Under the pieces are notes generated by a model. It searched no databases, was not told where the DNA came from, and saw only the letters and a program-made list of their open reading frames with translations. Shown here piece by piece: positions 37,712-46,614 of a stretch of DNA of 64,000 nucleotides. Made by a program: the position numbers and the translations under genes. The DNA is taken from positions 1,240,001-1,304,000 of the forward strand of contig OZ253440.1 of the NCBI GenBank assembly GCA_965261055.1, read 5' to 3'. The stretch's first letter is position 1; the number at the start of each line of letters is the position of its first letter. Source of the DNA: G965261055 sp965261055 [NCBI: Fibrobacteria bacterium]. Lineage in GTDB: Bacteria > Fibrobacterota > Fibrobacteria > UBA11236.

Positions 37712-39043
37712 CTAAAAAGTATAAAAAGCAATAGAAAGGTAAATTGATAGAGCAATAATATCATTAAATGTAGTTACAAAAGGACCTGTTGCAATAGCCG
37801 GATCTACTTTCAAACGATGAAATAGTATAGGTATTGTTGTTCCCAAAAAAGTACTAATCATCATCACCAAAAACATTGATATCACAACCACTTGTACTAT
37901 TCTAAAATCTTTCCCCCAAAAATAAACAACACCAGAGATCACTAAACTACAAATTACTCCTGTCACCAAAGTCACAGTCATTTCTTGAAAGACTTTAAAA
38001 AAAAATCGACTTAAAATAATTTCATCAGTCGCTAAACCTCTAACCGTAATTGTTGAGCATTGTATACCCACAATTCCACCCATCGCCATAATAACGGGAA
38101 CAAAAAAAGATAAAAAAATAAATTGTTGTAAGTAATCACCAAAGCTACCCATAATAATTGCAGACAAAATTCCACCAAATAAACCTAATAAAATCCAAGA
38201 AATACGACCTCTTGAAATTTGTAAAATAGATTGTGTTGATGTGTGGGAAAGTTCTTCTCTAATTCCAGATAAATAAGCAATATCTTTATCACTTTCCTCT
38301 TCTACAACATCTAAAACATCATCATGTGTAATACGACCTACTAAATGATTTTCCAAATCTACAACAGGAACTTCTACCAAATCGTATTTACTTACAATTT
38401 GACTCACTTCTTCTTGAGTTACATCAACTTGTACACTTTGGACATTTTTCATAATATCTTTTACTTTTGTATTTGTTTTAGCTAACAGAAGTTGATTTAA
38501 CTCCAAGGTACCTAACAAAACCATATCATGCGAAACAATAAAAACATGATAAATTTGATCTGACTCATCTACAGCTTTTCTAATTTGAAAGATTGCCTCA
38601 GCAACACTCGCACTGTATCTTACAAAGATAATTTCTTTGGACATAATACCACCAGCAGAGTTTTTCGGGTATTTCAATAACTCCCTTAGATCTTCTGCTT
38701 CATCTATTTCTACAGAAACTAAAACTTTGTCTTGCTCTTTTTTGTCTAAAAATCCAACTAAATCAGCAGCATCATCAGATTCTATCAAAGAAATAATTTT
38801 TGATAAATTAGAAATACGACTCACAATGTAATCTTGTTTTACAAGATTTAATTCTGTTAAAATAACTGCTTGACGTTCTGTATCATAATATTTAAAAAGC
38901 TTTAAGGCATCTTCATTTTTTAAATGATTCATTAAATCAGCTAAATCAACAATATGAAATTTTTTTGTTAACGCCTGTATTGCTCTAAAATTATCCTCAT
39001 TTAGATAATCTCCTATCAATAAATATATACCATAATCTTCCAT
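37712..39043 (-). CDS. mgtE: Magnesium transporter MgtE
   Basis: MgtE is a magnesium-gated Mg2+ channel of the inner membrane. The 443 residues (start ATG at 39041-39043; the frame extends to a TTG) hold the N-terminal helical domain (about 1-115). CBS repeats (about 120-240) include SAGGIMSKEIIFVRYSASVA and LVEVPVVDLENHLVGRITHD with DDVLDVVEEE. Five membrane helices (about 270-440) include GGIVGIQCSTITVRGLATDE and the pore segment DPAIATGPFVTTFNDIIALS, whose Asp binds Mg2+ in the family. The 75-base divergent region upstream is too short for an obvious magnesium riboswitch. Confidence 0.94.
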   Translation of the reverse strand: MEDYGIYLLIGDYLNEDNFRAIQALTKKFHIVDLADLMNHLKNEDALKLFKYYDTERQAVILTELNLVKQDYIVSRISNLSKIISLIESDDAADLVGFLDKKEQDKVLVSVEIDEAEDLRELLKYPKNSAGGIMSKEIIFVRYSASVAEAIFQIRKAVDESDQIYHVFIVSHDMVLLGTLELNQLLLAKTNTKVKDIMKNVQSVQVDVTQEEVSQIVSKYDLVEVPVVDLENHLVGRITHDDVLDVVEEESDKDIAYLSGIREELSHTSTQSILQISRGRISWILLGLFGGILSAIIMGSFGDYLQQFIFLSFFVPVIMAMGGIVGIQCSTITVRGLATDEIILSRFFFKVFQEMTVTLVTGVICSLVISGVVYFWGKDFRIVQVVVISMFLVMMISTFLGTTIPILFHRLKVDPAIATGPFVTTFNDIIALSIYLSIAFYTF

Positions 39044-39118
39044 ATTCGAATTTAAAGATAGAATCTTGAGAAACAAATTTAATTTAACAAATACGTTTAT
39101 TTCTACTTTCCATAAAAG

Positions 39119-40360
39119 ATGAACATTACCTTAATTATAACATCTTTACTTATTATACCTTTATCTTGTTCCAAAAATCAAGAGACAGAATCTTTCATTA
39201 AGGAAAATCGTATTTATTTAGATTCTGTTGACTTTCAAGATAATAAAGCAAACTATTCTTTAAATTTTATTGAGGTTAATATTAAACCAAACCAAGGTTT
39301 ATTCGAAATTTTAATCAAATTAAATGTCAGTGCATACGAAGCATTAGAAATTATTAATATTTTACGATTTAATATTGATCTTAAAAAATTAAAACCATCT
39401 CAAATTATTAAAATAAAGTTGGATCAATTAAATGAGGTTCAATCATTCCAATACCAAGAAAATATTACTTTGAAACACAAAATAAAAAAAGACATCAATG
39501 GTTCTTTTTATTATTACAAACAACAATTACCTCTCATTAAAAAATATCGCTTAATTAAGGGTATTTTAACAGAAAATTCATCCTTAAATAATGCATTACT
39601 CAATCAAAATATTCAGAAACCACTCATTGCTACTATTAACAACATTGTATCTTCTAAAATAGATATGCGTTATAAATCTCTTCCAAATGATCAATATCAA
39701 ATTTTAGTAGAAGATTTTTGGTACCAAAATGAATGGATTGATGGCACTGTTTTGTTTGTAAAATACAAAGGCAAAAGAACCAAATCAGAAACATTTTTTA
39801 AATATTCTGATTACGATAAAGAATCATCTTATAATGGTTATTATGATTCAAACGCCCAATCATTAGTCGCTAATGCCTTGCGGTTTCCTGTAAAAAAATT
39901 TAGAATATCCTCTCGCTATGGAATGAGAATACATCCTATGACTGGAAAAAAACAAAAGCATAATGGAATTGATTATATTAGCCCCTTTAATTCTAATGTA
40001 CATGCAGTTGCAAAAGGTGTAGTTATTACATCTAAATACAATAATTTATCAGGAAATTATATAACCATCAAACACGTAGATAATACAACATCTTATTACC
40101 TACACCTTCACCACCGTTATGTAAAAAGGGGAGAAATTGTTAAAAGTAATCAAACTATAGGAACAGTAGGTAACACAGGTTTGGTAACAGGTGTACACTT
40201 ACATTTGGGTTTTAAAAATAAAAGTGGTCATTGGGTGAATCCAGAGTCTAAAAAAATGATTTCAACACCTAGATTAAAATCAAACCGTTTACACCAATTC
40301 AAAAATCAAATTCAAAATATTTATAACATTATAAAACTATTTAAAGACAACTCTCAATAA
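39119..40360 (+). CDS. M23 family metallopeptidase, putative lipoprotein
   Basis: The 413-residue protein begins MNITLIITSLLIIPLSCSKN, a lipoprotein-type signal with Cys at 17. A middle part of unclear fold follows (about 30-250). The C-terminal LytM/M23 domain (about 258-385) has the zinc motif HNGIDYISPF (H-x3-D), YYLHLHHRYVKRGEIV and VTGVHLHLGFKN (H-x-H), so all zinc ligands are present. By family it cleaves peptidoglycan cross-links or acts as an amidase activator like EnvC/NlpD. An active zinc site favours true hydrolysis. Its 3' end overlaps the convergent barrel gene by 7 bases. Confidence 0.85.
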   Translation: MNITLIITSLLIIPLSCSKNQETESFIKENRIYLDSVDFQDNKANYSLNFIEVNIKPNQGLFEILIKLNVSAYEALEIINILRFNIDLKKLKPSQIIKIKLDQLNEVQSFQYQENITLKHKIKKDINGSFYYYKQQLPLIKKYRLIKGILTENSSLNNALLNQNIQKPLIATINNIVSSKIDMRYKSLPNDQYQILVEDFWYQNEWIDGTVLFVKYKGKRTKSETFFKYSDYDKESSYNGYYDSNAQSLVANALRFPVKKFRISSRYGMRIHPMTGKKQKHNGIDYISPFNSNVHAVAKGVVITSKYNNLSGNYITIKHVDNTTSYYLHLHHRYVKRGEIVKSNQTIGTVGNTGLVTGVHLHLGFKNKSGHWVNPESKKMISTPRLKSNRLHQFKNQIQNIYNIIKLFKDNSQ

Positions 40361-41700
40361 GTTTGATTCAAATTCAAATTAATCTGTAATGTTCCCAAAC
40401 TCCTAAAACCAAACTGTAATCTAAATAAAAATAAATCATCTCGACTCATTCTAAACCCAAATCCAAAAGATCGTTTTGCTTTTAAAAAATTAAAATCAGA
40501 TAACTCCTCATTAACATCAGCTAAATCACTAAATAAAACAGCTTCTACAAAATAAGCAATAGGAAAGCGATATTCTAAACTAAAGCTAATTAAATTTTTA
40601 TTATTTTTAATAACACTAGAATAACCTCTTAGTGGTGTTTCGTTAGACAAATGATGTAAAGCTGCAATAGGTAGGTCATGTCCCCTTTGCTCTTGTGATT
40701 GTTTAAGTTTCAATTGAAAAATAACTGTTTTTTTATTCCATAATTGATTACTTAAATAATCTATTTTAACATACTTTAAAGCCTGTTTAATTGTCATTTT
40801 TTTAAATGATTGTTTTTCTTTTTTAATATTTCTATACCTACCAACACCTAAAAATATATGTTGCCTAAAAGTCAGATTCCAACTTCTATAATTATGTTTT
40901 GCCGTTGTTAAATGATCTTCTAATGAAATATTCACAAAAACTCCTTTGTATGGAGTATACTGATTATTAACTGTATTATAATTTAAACCTATTACATAAT
41001 TAAAATCTAAAAAAGGATTACCAATTCCTTTTCTTCGATCTAAGCATCTAGTTTTAATGTCTGTAGAAGAAGTACTCTCACAAATAACTTTTACAGCTTC
41101 AAATTTAGGTACACCATAAAAAAAATGTGTCAATCCTATACCCAAATAAGGTGAAATTTTTTTTTTTATAACATTAAAAACACCCCTCCAAGTTGTTGTA
41201 TAATTTGAGTAGAAATCTTGAAATTGTGTAACAGGACGAACGATTGATGACTGTGTAGAAATGATTTGTTGTATGAAAGTTGTAAAAAAAGTTTTTGGGA
41301 AAATAAAATTAAGTTTAGAATAACTTAAAATTAAACGGTTATTTAAATTAACACTCACCTGATACCTAAAACTAGTTTTAGATAAAAATCCCTTATATTT
41401 ATAATTTACACCTATATAAGAACTTCTACCTGTCGTTAAATTAAAATAAGGTATTATTTGTTGTCGTTTTTCTTTATCGATATGTGTAAAAGAAATAAAA
41501 CGACTAATTATTTTTTTTTTCACAGTATAATCAAAAAAAGGTTTTATTGGAATTAAAACAATCTTCAATCCTAAAATAAATGTATTCTCAAAAATAAGAT
41601 TAGTTGTTTTTACAATTGGATCGTAAAAATTTATTTTCTTTGTTTGAGAATTTATCATTGAAACAAAAAATAAAAATATAATGAGAATGTATTTTATCAT
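40354..41700 (-). CDS. Omp85/surface-antigen-like outer-membrane protein
   Basis: The 448-residue protein has a signal peptide (MIKYILIIFLFFVSMINSQT). The rest is rich in alternating strands with aromatic residues, without clear POTRA units. The C-terminal landmark PIAALHHLSNETPLRGYSS near 336 and FSLEYRFPIAYFVEAVLFSD near 364 match the RGY/F-R-G-Y motif and last strands of BamA/TamA-like barrels. The ending GTLQINLNLNQTY is a typical terminal strand. It is probably a surface-antigen family (bacterial surface antigen D15-type) barrel, shorter than BamA. Partners are unknown. It converges with and overlaps the M23 gene by 7 bases and diverges from the mazG-like gene. Confidence 0.6.
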   Translation of the reverse strand: MIKYILIIFLFFVSMINSQTKKINFYDPIVKTTNLIFENTFILGLKIVLIPIKPFFDYTVKKKIISRFISFTHIDKEKRQQIIPYFNLTTGRSSYIGVNYKYKGFLSKTSFRYQVSVNLNNRLILSYSKLNFIFPKTFFTTFIQQIISTQSSIVRPVTQFQDFYSNYTTTWRGVFNVIKKKISPYLGIGLTHFFYGVPKFEAVKVICESTSSTDIKTRCLDRRKGIGNPFLDFNYVIGLNYNTVNNQYTPYKGVFVNISLEDHLTTAKHNYRSWNLTFRQHIFLGVGRYRNIKKEKQSFKKMTIKQALKYVKIDYLSNQLWNKKTVIFQLKLKQSQEQRGHDLPIAALHHLSNETPLRGYSSVIKNNKNLISFSLEYRFPIAYFVEAVLFSDLADVNEELSDFNFLKAKRSFGFGFRMSRDDLFLFRLQFGFRSLGTLQINLNLNQTY

Positions 41701-41762
41701 AATTTCACATCTAAATATATTTTTTTGTCATAAGGTAATTCATTCTTATATAAATTTTGTAT

Positions 41763-42116
41763 ATGAAAAATATAACTCTTTCAAAAATACAAACAACTGT
41801 AGATAATTGGATTAAAAAAAATGGTATCTGTTATTTTTCAGAATTAACAAATTTAGGTCAATTAATGGAAGAAGTTGGTGAAGTTTCTCGTATCATCACT
41901 AGAAAATATGGAGATCAAAGTTTTAAAAATCAAGAATCTGACTTAGATTTATCCGATGAACTTGCTGATGTGTTATTTGTTTTAATATGTATAGCTAATC
42001 AAACTAATATTAACTTAAGTGATGCTTTCTTAAGGAATATTGAAAAAAAAAATGTTCGCGATAAAAATAGGCATAAACTAAATTTAAAACTTCAAAACAA
42101 AGGAAAAAATGTCTAG
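41763..42116 (+). CDS. MazG-like nucleotide pyrophosphohydrolase
   Basis: The 117-residue protein (start ATG at 41763; the frame extends to a TTG) has one all-alpha MazG domain. The metal motif E-E-x2-E appears as LMEEVGEVSRIITRKYG near 33, and the second ligand set is LSDELADVLFVLICIANQTN near 67 (E-x2-D). This small type hydrolyses noncanonical or excess dNTPs to monophosphate. It overlaps aroC by 8 bases, and the two are co-transcribed. Strong G-over-C bias on the + strand begins in this gene. Confidence 0.8.
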   Translation: MKNITLSKIQTTVDNWIKKNGICYFSELTNLGQLMEEVGEVSRIITRKYGDQSFKNQESDLDLSDELADVLFVLICIANQTNINLSDAFLRNIEKKNVRDKNRHKLNLKLQNKGKNV

Positions 42117-43191
42117 TCAATTTGGTAATTTTTTAAAAATATCTACATGGGGAGAAAGTCATGGTAAGTCCGTTGGGGTTGTTATTGATGGTTTTCCGCC
42201 TAATATTCCAATAACTATTGAAGAAGTTCAAAAAGAATTAGATAAAAGAAAACCTGGTCAATCTAATATTGTAACTCAGAGAGCTGAATTTGATGTTGTT
42301 CAAATTTTATCTGGTTTATTTGAGGGAAAAACAACAGGAACTCCCATAGCACTAATGGTGTTAAATAAAGATCATAAATCAAATGATTACAATAATTTAA
42401 AAGACCTCTTTAGACCGTCACATGCTGATTATACATATCAAGTTAAATATGGAATTCGGGATCATCGTGGTGGTGGTCGTTCATCAGCTAGAGAAACAAT
42501 TGGTAGGGTTGCCGCAGGTGCTTTTGTAAAAAAATGGTTAAAATCTTTTCACAATATAGATTGTATAGGTTTTGTTTCTCAGATAGGTAATATTAAAGCA
42601 AATATTAATCCACTTAACATAACTCAAAATGAGGTGGAATCAAATATTGTACGTTGTCCTCACCCTAAACATGAAAAAATGATAAGTGAAATTTTAAAAG
42701 TACGAAAAGATGGTGATTCTATTGGTGGGGTTATTCAATTTATTATAAAAAATGTACCTAAAGGATTAGGTGAACCTGTTTTTGATCGTGTTGAAGCTAA
42801 TTTAGCTAAAGCTTGTTTATCTATTCCAGCAACAAAAGGTTTTGAAATAGGAAGTGGTTTTTATGGATCAACTCTAAAAGGTAGTGAACATAATGATTTA
42901 TTTGAAGTGAATAAACAAAATAAAATTACTACGAAAACAAATAATTCAGGTGGTGTTCAAGGTGGTATTACGAATGGTATGCCGATTATTTGTAAGGTAG
43001 CCTTTAAACCAACTGCAACTATTTTAAAGCCTCAAAAAACAATTAATATTAATGGTGACTCTGAAATGATTCAAATTAAGGGGAGACATGATCCTTGTGT
43101 ATTACCGAGAGCTGTTGTTATTATTGAAGCTATGGCTTCTTTAGTTATAATGGATTTACTATTAGAATTTCAATCTAAAATAACGACATAG
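42109..43191 (+). CDS. aroC: Chorismate synthase
   Basis: AroC converts EPSP to chorismate with reduced FMN, the last step of the shikimate pathway. The 360-residue length is typical. Signatures are all present: STWGESHGKSVGVVIDGFP near 11, DKRKPGQSNIVTQRAEFD near 49, DYTYQVKYGIRDHRGGGRSS near 105 followed by ARETIGRVAAGA, and KGFEIGSGF with GGVQGGITNG near 284. It follows the mazG-like gene with an 8-base overlap. A 256-base AT-rich gap separates it from the acyltransferase gene. Confidence 0.97.
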   Translation: MSSQFGNFLKISTWGESHGKSVGVVIDGFPPNIPITIEEVQKELDKRKPGQSNIVTQRAEFDVVQILSGLFEGKTTGTPIALMVLNKDHKSNDYNNLKDLFRPSHADYTYQVKYGIRDHRGGGRSSARETIGRVAAGAFVKKWLKSFHNIDCIGFVSQIGNIKANINPLNITQNEVESNIVRCPHPKHEKMISEILKVRKDGDSIGGVIQFIIKNVPKGLGEPVFDRVEANLAKACLSIPATKGFEIGSGFYGSTLKGSEHNDLFEVNKQNKITTKTNNSGGVQGGITNGMPIICKVAFKPTATILKPQKTININGDSEMIQIKGRHDPCVLPRAVVIIEAMASLVIMDLLLEFQSKITT

Positions 43192-43447
43192 TTATTAAGA
43201 TACTATTAATTAACTTTTTTATTTTAAAGTTATTAGTTATAGTATTATGAACTATAAGCATCATTTAGATTTGGTACTGTATCTTATTCTAAAATAAAAG
43301 ATTATGTTATTTATAATAAATTTACTTTAAAAATAACTTTTGGTGAATGAATAATTTTAATTAGTAATCTTTATTTGTAACTAATTATTTAAAAGTTATC
43401 TTTGTTACTAATCCTTATAAATAAAACTTATATTTAAACATGAATTT
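43192..43447. other. AT-rich gap, candidate origin-side spacer
   Basis: This non-coding gap is very AT-rich and contains short repeated elements (AAAGTTAT and AGTTAT forms, TTACTAATC and its inverse). It sits between the base-composition switch (about 41-43 kb) and the parS sites. No canonical TTATCCACA DnaA box was found in it, so a role in replication initiation is speculative. Confidence 0.35.
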
Positions 43448-44230
43448 ATGTCTTATAAATTATTATATCTTCTATATTTATTAAGTTCTTGTTTTTTTTC
43501 TATTAATGGATGTGTTCTATCTATTTTATTTTTATTTAAAGTAAAAGTTGTTTTTAAAAACTTAAGAATTATAAAAATACATTATTTATATATTCCTTTT
43601 ATTTATGTATTATTATGTTATAGAGCTTTTCAAGCTATTTTTTCTTTCTTTTTTGGTTATGCTTTTTTTGATGTTAGAGTTTCAATAAAAACTTTATTTC
43701 AATTGAATAAGTTAAAATTAAATGGGGGTATTATTTTAACTGCACATTATCACAATTGGGAAATAGGTGGTGGGTACCTAACTAAAACACTAGGTCTAAA
43801 ATTAAAGGCTATTACTCAACCTTTAAATTCTTTTTTTTGGAATAAAATCATTAATAAACAAAGGAAAAGAAATAATTTATTGATTGTTAATGATAATGTT
43901 TCACGTGAAACATTATCATGGTTAAAAAATGGTAACGTAGTTGCTTTTTTATTAGACCAATTTAACTATAAAGGTGTTAAGATGTTTTTTTTTAACCGAG
44001 AGATAAGGGTGAATAGGTTACCTATGTATATGCATTCAGTTTTACTGAAACCGTGTTATATGGTTTTTATTTATAAAGATGAACTTAAAATTATTTGTTT
44101 ATCAAAAACTAATGTGAAATCAATTAGTCCATTATTATATAGGCGTTATTTTAAAATATTAGAGGTTTTAATTCAAAAAGAGCCTTTTAATTGGTTGGGT
44201 TGTTTTCATAATTTATTTAAGTTGAATTAG
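43448..44230 (+). CDS. LpxL/HtrB-like lysophospholipid acyltransferase
   Basis: The 260-residue protein has an N-terminal hydrophobic region (about 1-80). The acyltransferase H-x4-E motif is in ILTAHYHNWEIGGGYLTKT near 97. Further landmarks are TQPLNSFFWNKIINKQRKRN near 124 and VVAFLLDQFNYKGVKMFFFN near 163, the family's D-Q motif. This matches the lipid A late acyltransferase family (LpxL/LpxM), which adds secondary acyl chains. The protein is short compared with about 300 residues usual for LpxL, but the motifs are intact. A perfect parS site lies within the gene (43896-43911), where the protein reads NVSRETL. Start ATG at 43448. Confidence 0.75.
   Translation: MSYKLLYLLYLLSSCFFSINGCVLSILFLFKVKVVFKNLRIIKIHYLYIPFIYVLLCYRAFQAIFSFFFGYAFFDVRVSIKTLFQLNKLKLNGGIILTAHYHNWEIGGGYLTKTLGLKLKAITQPLNSFFWNKIINKQRKRNNLLIVNDNVSRETLSWLKNGNVVAFLLDQFNYKGVKMFFFNREIRVNRLPMYMHSVLLKPCYMVFIYKDELKIICLSKTNVKSISPLLYRRYFKILEVLIQKEPFNWLGCFHNLFKLN
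43891..43916. promoter_or_regulatory. parS: parS centromere site (perfect consensus)
   Basis: The 16-base core TGTTTCACGTGAAACA at 43896-43911 matches the ParB-binding consensus exactly. The surrounding 26 bases (43891-43916) form one perfect palindrome. It lies within the coding sequence of the LpxL-like gene, about 1.8 kb upstream of parB. ParB loads and spreads from such sites to organise and segregate the origin region. Confidence 0.95.
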
Positions 44231-44276
44231 TTGTTTTTAAGAGTGTAGTAGTTTTAGTACAAAGAAATTTTTATAT

Positions 44277-44906
44277 ATGTTTCATGTGAAACATAATGAA
44301 TCGAATTTATTATATAATCCTAATCATATTTTAAATCAAAGTGTGTTTGATGTATTGTTTGATTTAGTTACTGTTATTGAAAAATGGAACAAAAATCATC
44401 ATATAACTAGTGTAAAGGATAGAAAAAGTATTTGGTTTAGACATATTCTTGATTCTCTACAAATAGTTCATTTTGTGCAAGATCAAAAGGAGTTGATGGA
44501 CATTGGCTCTGGTTTTGGTTTTCCTACGATACCTTTATCAATTGTTTGTCCTGAAGTAAATTTTGTAATTGTTGAGCCTAATTTAAAGAAAAATAGATTG
44601 TGTCGCTACGTTATACAGCAGTTTGGTATTAAAAATATTATTATATTTTCGGAAAGAATAGAAAATTTAAACTATAGGTTAGTTGATGTTGTTTGTTGTA
44701 GAGCTTGGGGTGAATTTAAAAAAAATGCAACAATAGTGTATCCGTTTTTAAAAGTAAATGGTTATTTTATTACTTTTAAGCAACATAAAGAAAATGATGT
44801 AGTAGAAGGTTATTGTGATTTAGAAAATCATCCTTATTGTTTGGGATTGAGTTTCCCAGAATATCACATTGTTAAAATGAAAAAAGAGATTAGATTTTAT
44901 GGGTAA
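44277..44906 (+). CDS. rsmG: 16S rRNA (guanine-527-N7)-methyltransferase
   Basis: RsmG (GidB) methylates G527 of 16S rRNA using SAM. The 209-residue product starts MFHVKHNESN at an ATG that overlaps a parS site. It shows LVTVIEKWNKNHHITSVKDR near 33, RHILDSLQIVHF near 57, the SAM motif MDIGSGFGFPTIPLSIVCPE near 77, VEPNLKKNRLCRYV near 100, SERIEN and VVCCRAWG near 144 (usual V-x-x-R-A). Its length is normal. The stop overlaps parA by 8 bases, so it is the first gene of an rsmG-parA-parB operon, a common origin-linked arrangement. Confidence 0.95.
   Translation: MFHVKHNESNLLYNPNHILNQSVFDVLFDLVTVIEKWNKNHHITSVKDRKSIWFRHILDSLQIVHFVQDQKELMDIGSGFGFPTIPLSIVCPEVNFVIVEPNLKKNRLCRYVIQQFGIKNIIIFSERIENLNYRLVDVVCCRAWGEFKKNATIVYPFLKVNGYFITFKQHKENDVVEGYCDLENHPYCLGLSFPEYHIVKMKKEIRFYG
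44278..44293. promoter_or_regulatory. parS: parS site overlapping the rsmG start (one mismatch)
   Basis: TGTTTCATGTGAAACA differs from the consensus at one central base. It overlaps the rsmG start codon, so the protein begins MFHVKH. The same overlap of parS with the start of gidB/rsmG is known in several bacteria. Confidence 0.9.
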
Positions 44907-45681
44907 AATTATTACGATTTCCAATCAAAAAGGTGGAGTTGGTAAAACAACAACTGCAGTTAATGTGAGTGCTGGTTTGTCTGCTTTAGAAAAGAAAGTT
45001 TTATTGATAGACATGGATCCACAAGGAAATGCTTCCCAAGGTGTTGGATATCATGCATTACAACCAATAGGAACTTATGAATTGGTTTGTTTAACTGAAG
45101 ATGAGAGTGGATTGGATGAAAAAAACATTAATAAAGCTATATTGGATACTAAAATACCTTTTTTAAAGATTATAACTTGTTCTCAAAGTTTAGCTGGATT
45201 AGAGGTTGAGTTAATTAGAGTCAAAAATAGGGAAGATCGACTAAAACAAGTTTTAGATATAGTTAAAAATGATTATGATTATATAATAATTGATTCACCA
45301 CCTTCTTTAGGTTTGTTAACATTGAATAGTTTGGTGGCAGCTGATTCAATTTTGATTCCTTTACAATGTGAGTATTATGCTTTGACTGGATTAGTTGAAT
45401 TAATGAACACAATAAACCTTGTGCAAAAGAATTTCAATTCTAATTTAAAATTAGAGGGTGTTTTATTTACAATGTATGATAAAAGATTAAAATTATCAAA
45501 TCAAGTTGTTGATGAAGTAAAAAATGTTTATGAAGGTCGTATTTTTGAAACAATAATTCCTCGTAATGTGAAAATATCAGAGTCTCCGTCTTTTGGAGAA
45601 CCAATCATATTATACGACGCTCTGAGTTTGGGTGCTCAAAGATATTTAAGTTTAGCTAAAGAGATTTATGATGGTGAATAA
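44899..45681 (+). CDS. parA: Chromosome partitioning ATPase ParA
   Basis: ParA (Soj) is the ATPase that drives ParB-parS segregation. The 260 residues begin MGKIITISNQKGGVGKTTTA, a deviant Walker A. LLIDMDPQGNASQGVG lies near 35 (motif A'), and DYIIIDSPPSLGLLTLNSLV near 130 is Walker B. VLFTMYDKRLKLSNQVVDEV and ETIIPRNVKISESPSFGEPI are the typical C-terminal parts of chromosomal ParA. It overlaps rsmG by 8 bases and parB by 14 bases, which implies coupled translation. Confidence 0.97.
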   Translation: MGKIITISNQKGGVGKTTTAVNVSAGLSALEKKVLLIDMDPQGNASQGVGYHALQPIGTYELVCLTEDESGLDEKNINKAILDTKIPFLKIITCSQSLAGLEVELIRVKNREDRLKQVLDIVKNDYDYIIIDSPPSLGLLTLNSLVAADSILIPLQCEYYALTGLVELMNTINLVQKNFNSNLKLEGVLFTMYDKRLKLSNQVVDEVKNVYEGRIFETIIPRNVKISESPSFGEPIILYDALSLGAQRYLSLAKEIYDGE

Positions 45682-46558
45682 AAAAAACAAAAAACAAGTT
45701 TTAGGAAAGGGTTTGGATTCTATTTTTACTGATCTAGGGATTAAAAATAAAACTGGTAATGAACAAGAAGTTGTTTCACAAATCCCACTAGATAAGATAG
45801 AAGTTAATCCTTTTCAACCTAGGAAGGTTTTTAAAAAAGAAGAAATTGAAGATTTATCTCAATCGATAGACCAACAGGGTTTATTGCAACCCATTTTATT
45901 AAGGTCGCAAGCAAATGGATGTTTCCAAATTATTGCTGGAGAGAGAAGGTTTAGAGCGTTTAAGCGATTATCTAAAAAAACCATATCTGCTTGTGTCCGA
46001 GATAAGATAACAGATCGCCAAATGATGGAGTTTTCTATTATCGAAAATATCCAAAGAGTTCAACTAAATATTATGGAAGAGGCTAAATCTTATGCTCAAC
46101 TGATTGAAAAATGTGGTTTAACCCATCAAGATCTAGCTATTAAACTTTCAAAAAGCCGTTCTTATATAACTAACACCTTGAGATTACTTAGTTTAACTGA
46201 ATATGTTCAGCAGTTGGTGTTAGATAAAAAACTATCGATGGGTATTGTAAGAACCTTGATTACTTTACCTCCAGTAGAACAAAGGTTAAAGGCACAAAAG
46301 TTTCTTGAGAAAAAAATAAATGTTCGAGGTGCTGAACAAGAATTAAATAGTAAAAAACAAACTGTGATCAAGAAAAAGCCATTAAATAATCATATGGATG
46401 TTGATCTAAAAGCTGATTTAAAAGAATTACAGTATTTTACGGGAAGTAGTGTTGAGTTAAAGGGAAACATTCAAAAAGGTTTTATAGAAATACAGTATAA
46501 TTCTCAAGAAGAATTAGAGCAAATTATACATCGTATTTTATTTGAACACAAGTACTAA
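45668..46558 (+). CDS. parB: Chromosome partitioning protein ParB
   Basis: ParB (Spo0J) binds parS and uses CTP to spread along DNA. The 296 residues hold an N-terminal ParA-contact segment (KQVLGKGLDSIFTDLG), then the CTP/ParB domain: IEVNPFQPRKVFKKEEIEDL near 43, LLQPILLR, IIAGERRFRAFKRL near 89, and FSIIENIQRVQLNIMEEAKS near 121. A helix-turn-helix domain includes LTHQDLAIKLSKSRSYITNT near 151. The C-terminal dimerisation part ends near 296. Both start codons MM (45668, 45671) are possible. The two parS sites found here lie within 1.8 kb upstream. Confidence 0.96.
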   Translation: MMVNKKNKKQVLGKGLDSIFTDLGIKNKTGNEQEVVSQIPLDKIEVNPFQPRKVFKKEEIEDLSQSIDQQGLLQPILLRSQANGCFQIIAGERRFRAFKRLSKKTISACVRDKITDRQMMEFSIIENIQRVQLNIMEEAKSYAQLIEKCGLTHQDLAIKLSKSRSYITNTLRLLSLTEYVQQLVLDKKLSMGIVRTLITLPPVEQRLKAQKFLEKKINVRGAEQELNSKKQTVIKKKPLNNHMDVDLKADLKELQYFTGSSVELKGNIQKGFIEIQYNSQEELEQIIHRILFEHKY

Positions 46559-46614
46559 AAAAGAATGGGTTTTAAAGATTTACTATTTATAAATATTTTT
46601 TTAGATTTGACTTT

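Noticed and set aside
39044-39118. magnesium riboswitch ahead of mgtE
   Set aside because: The gap to the divergent gene is only 75 bases, too short for the known M-box, and no matching structure is seen.
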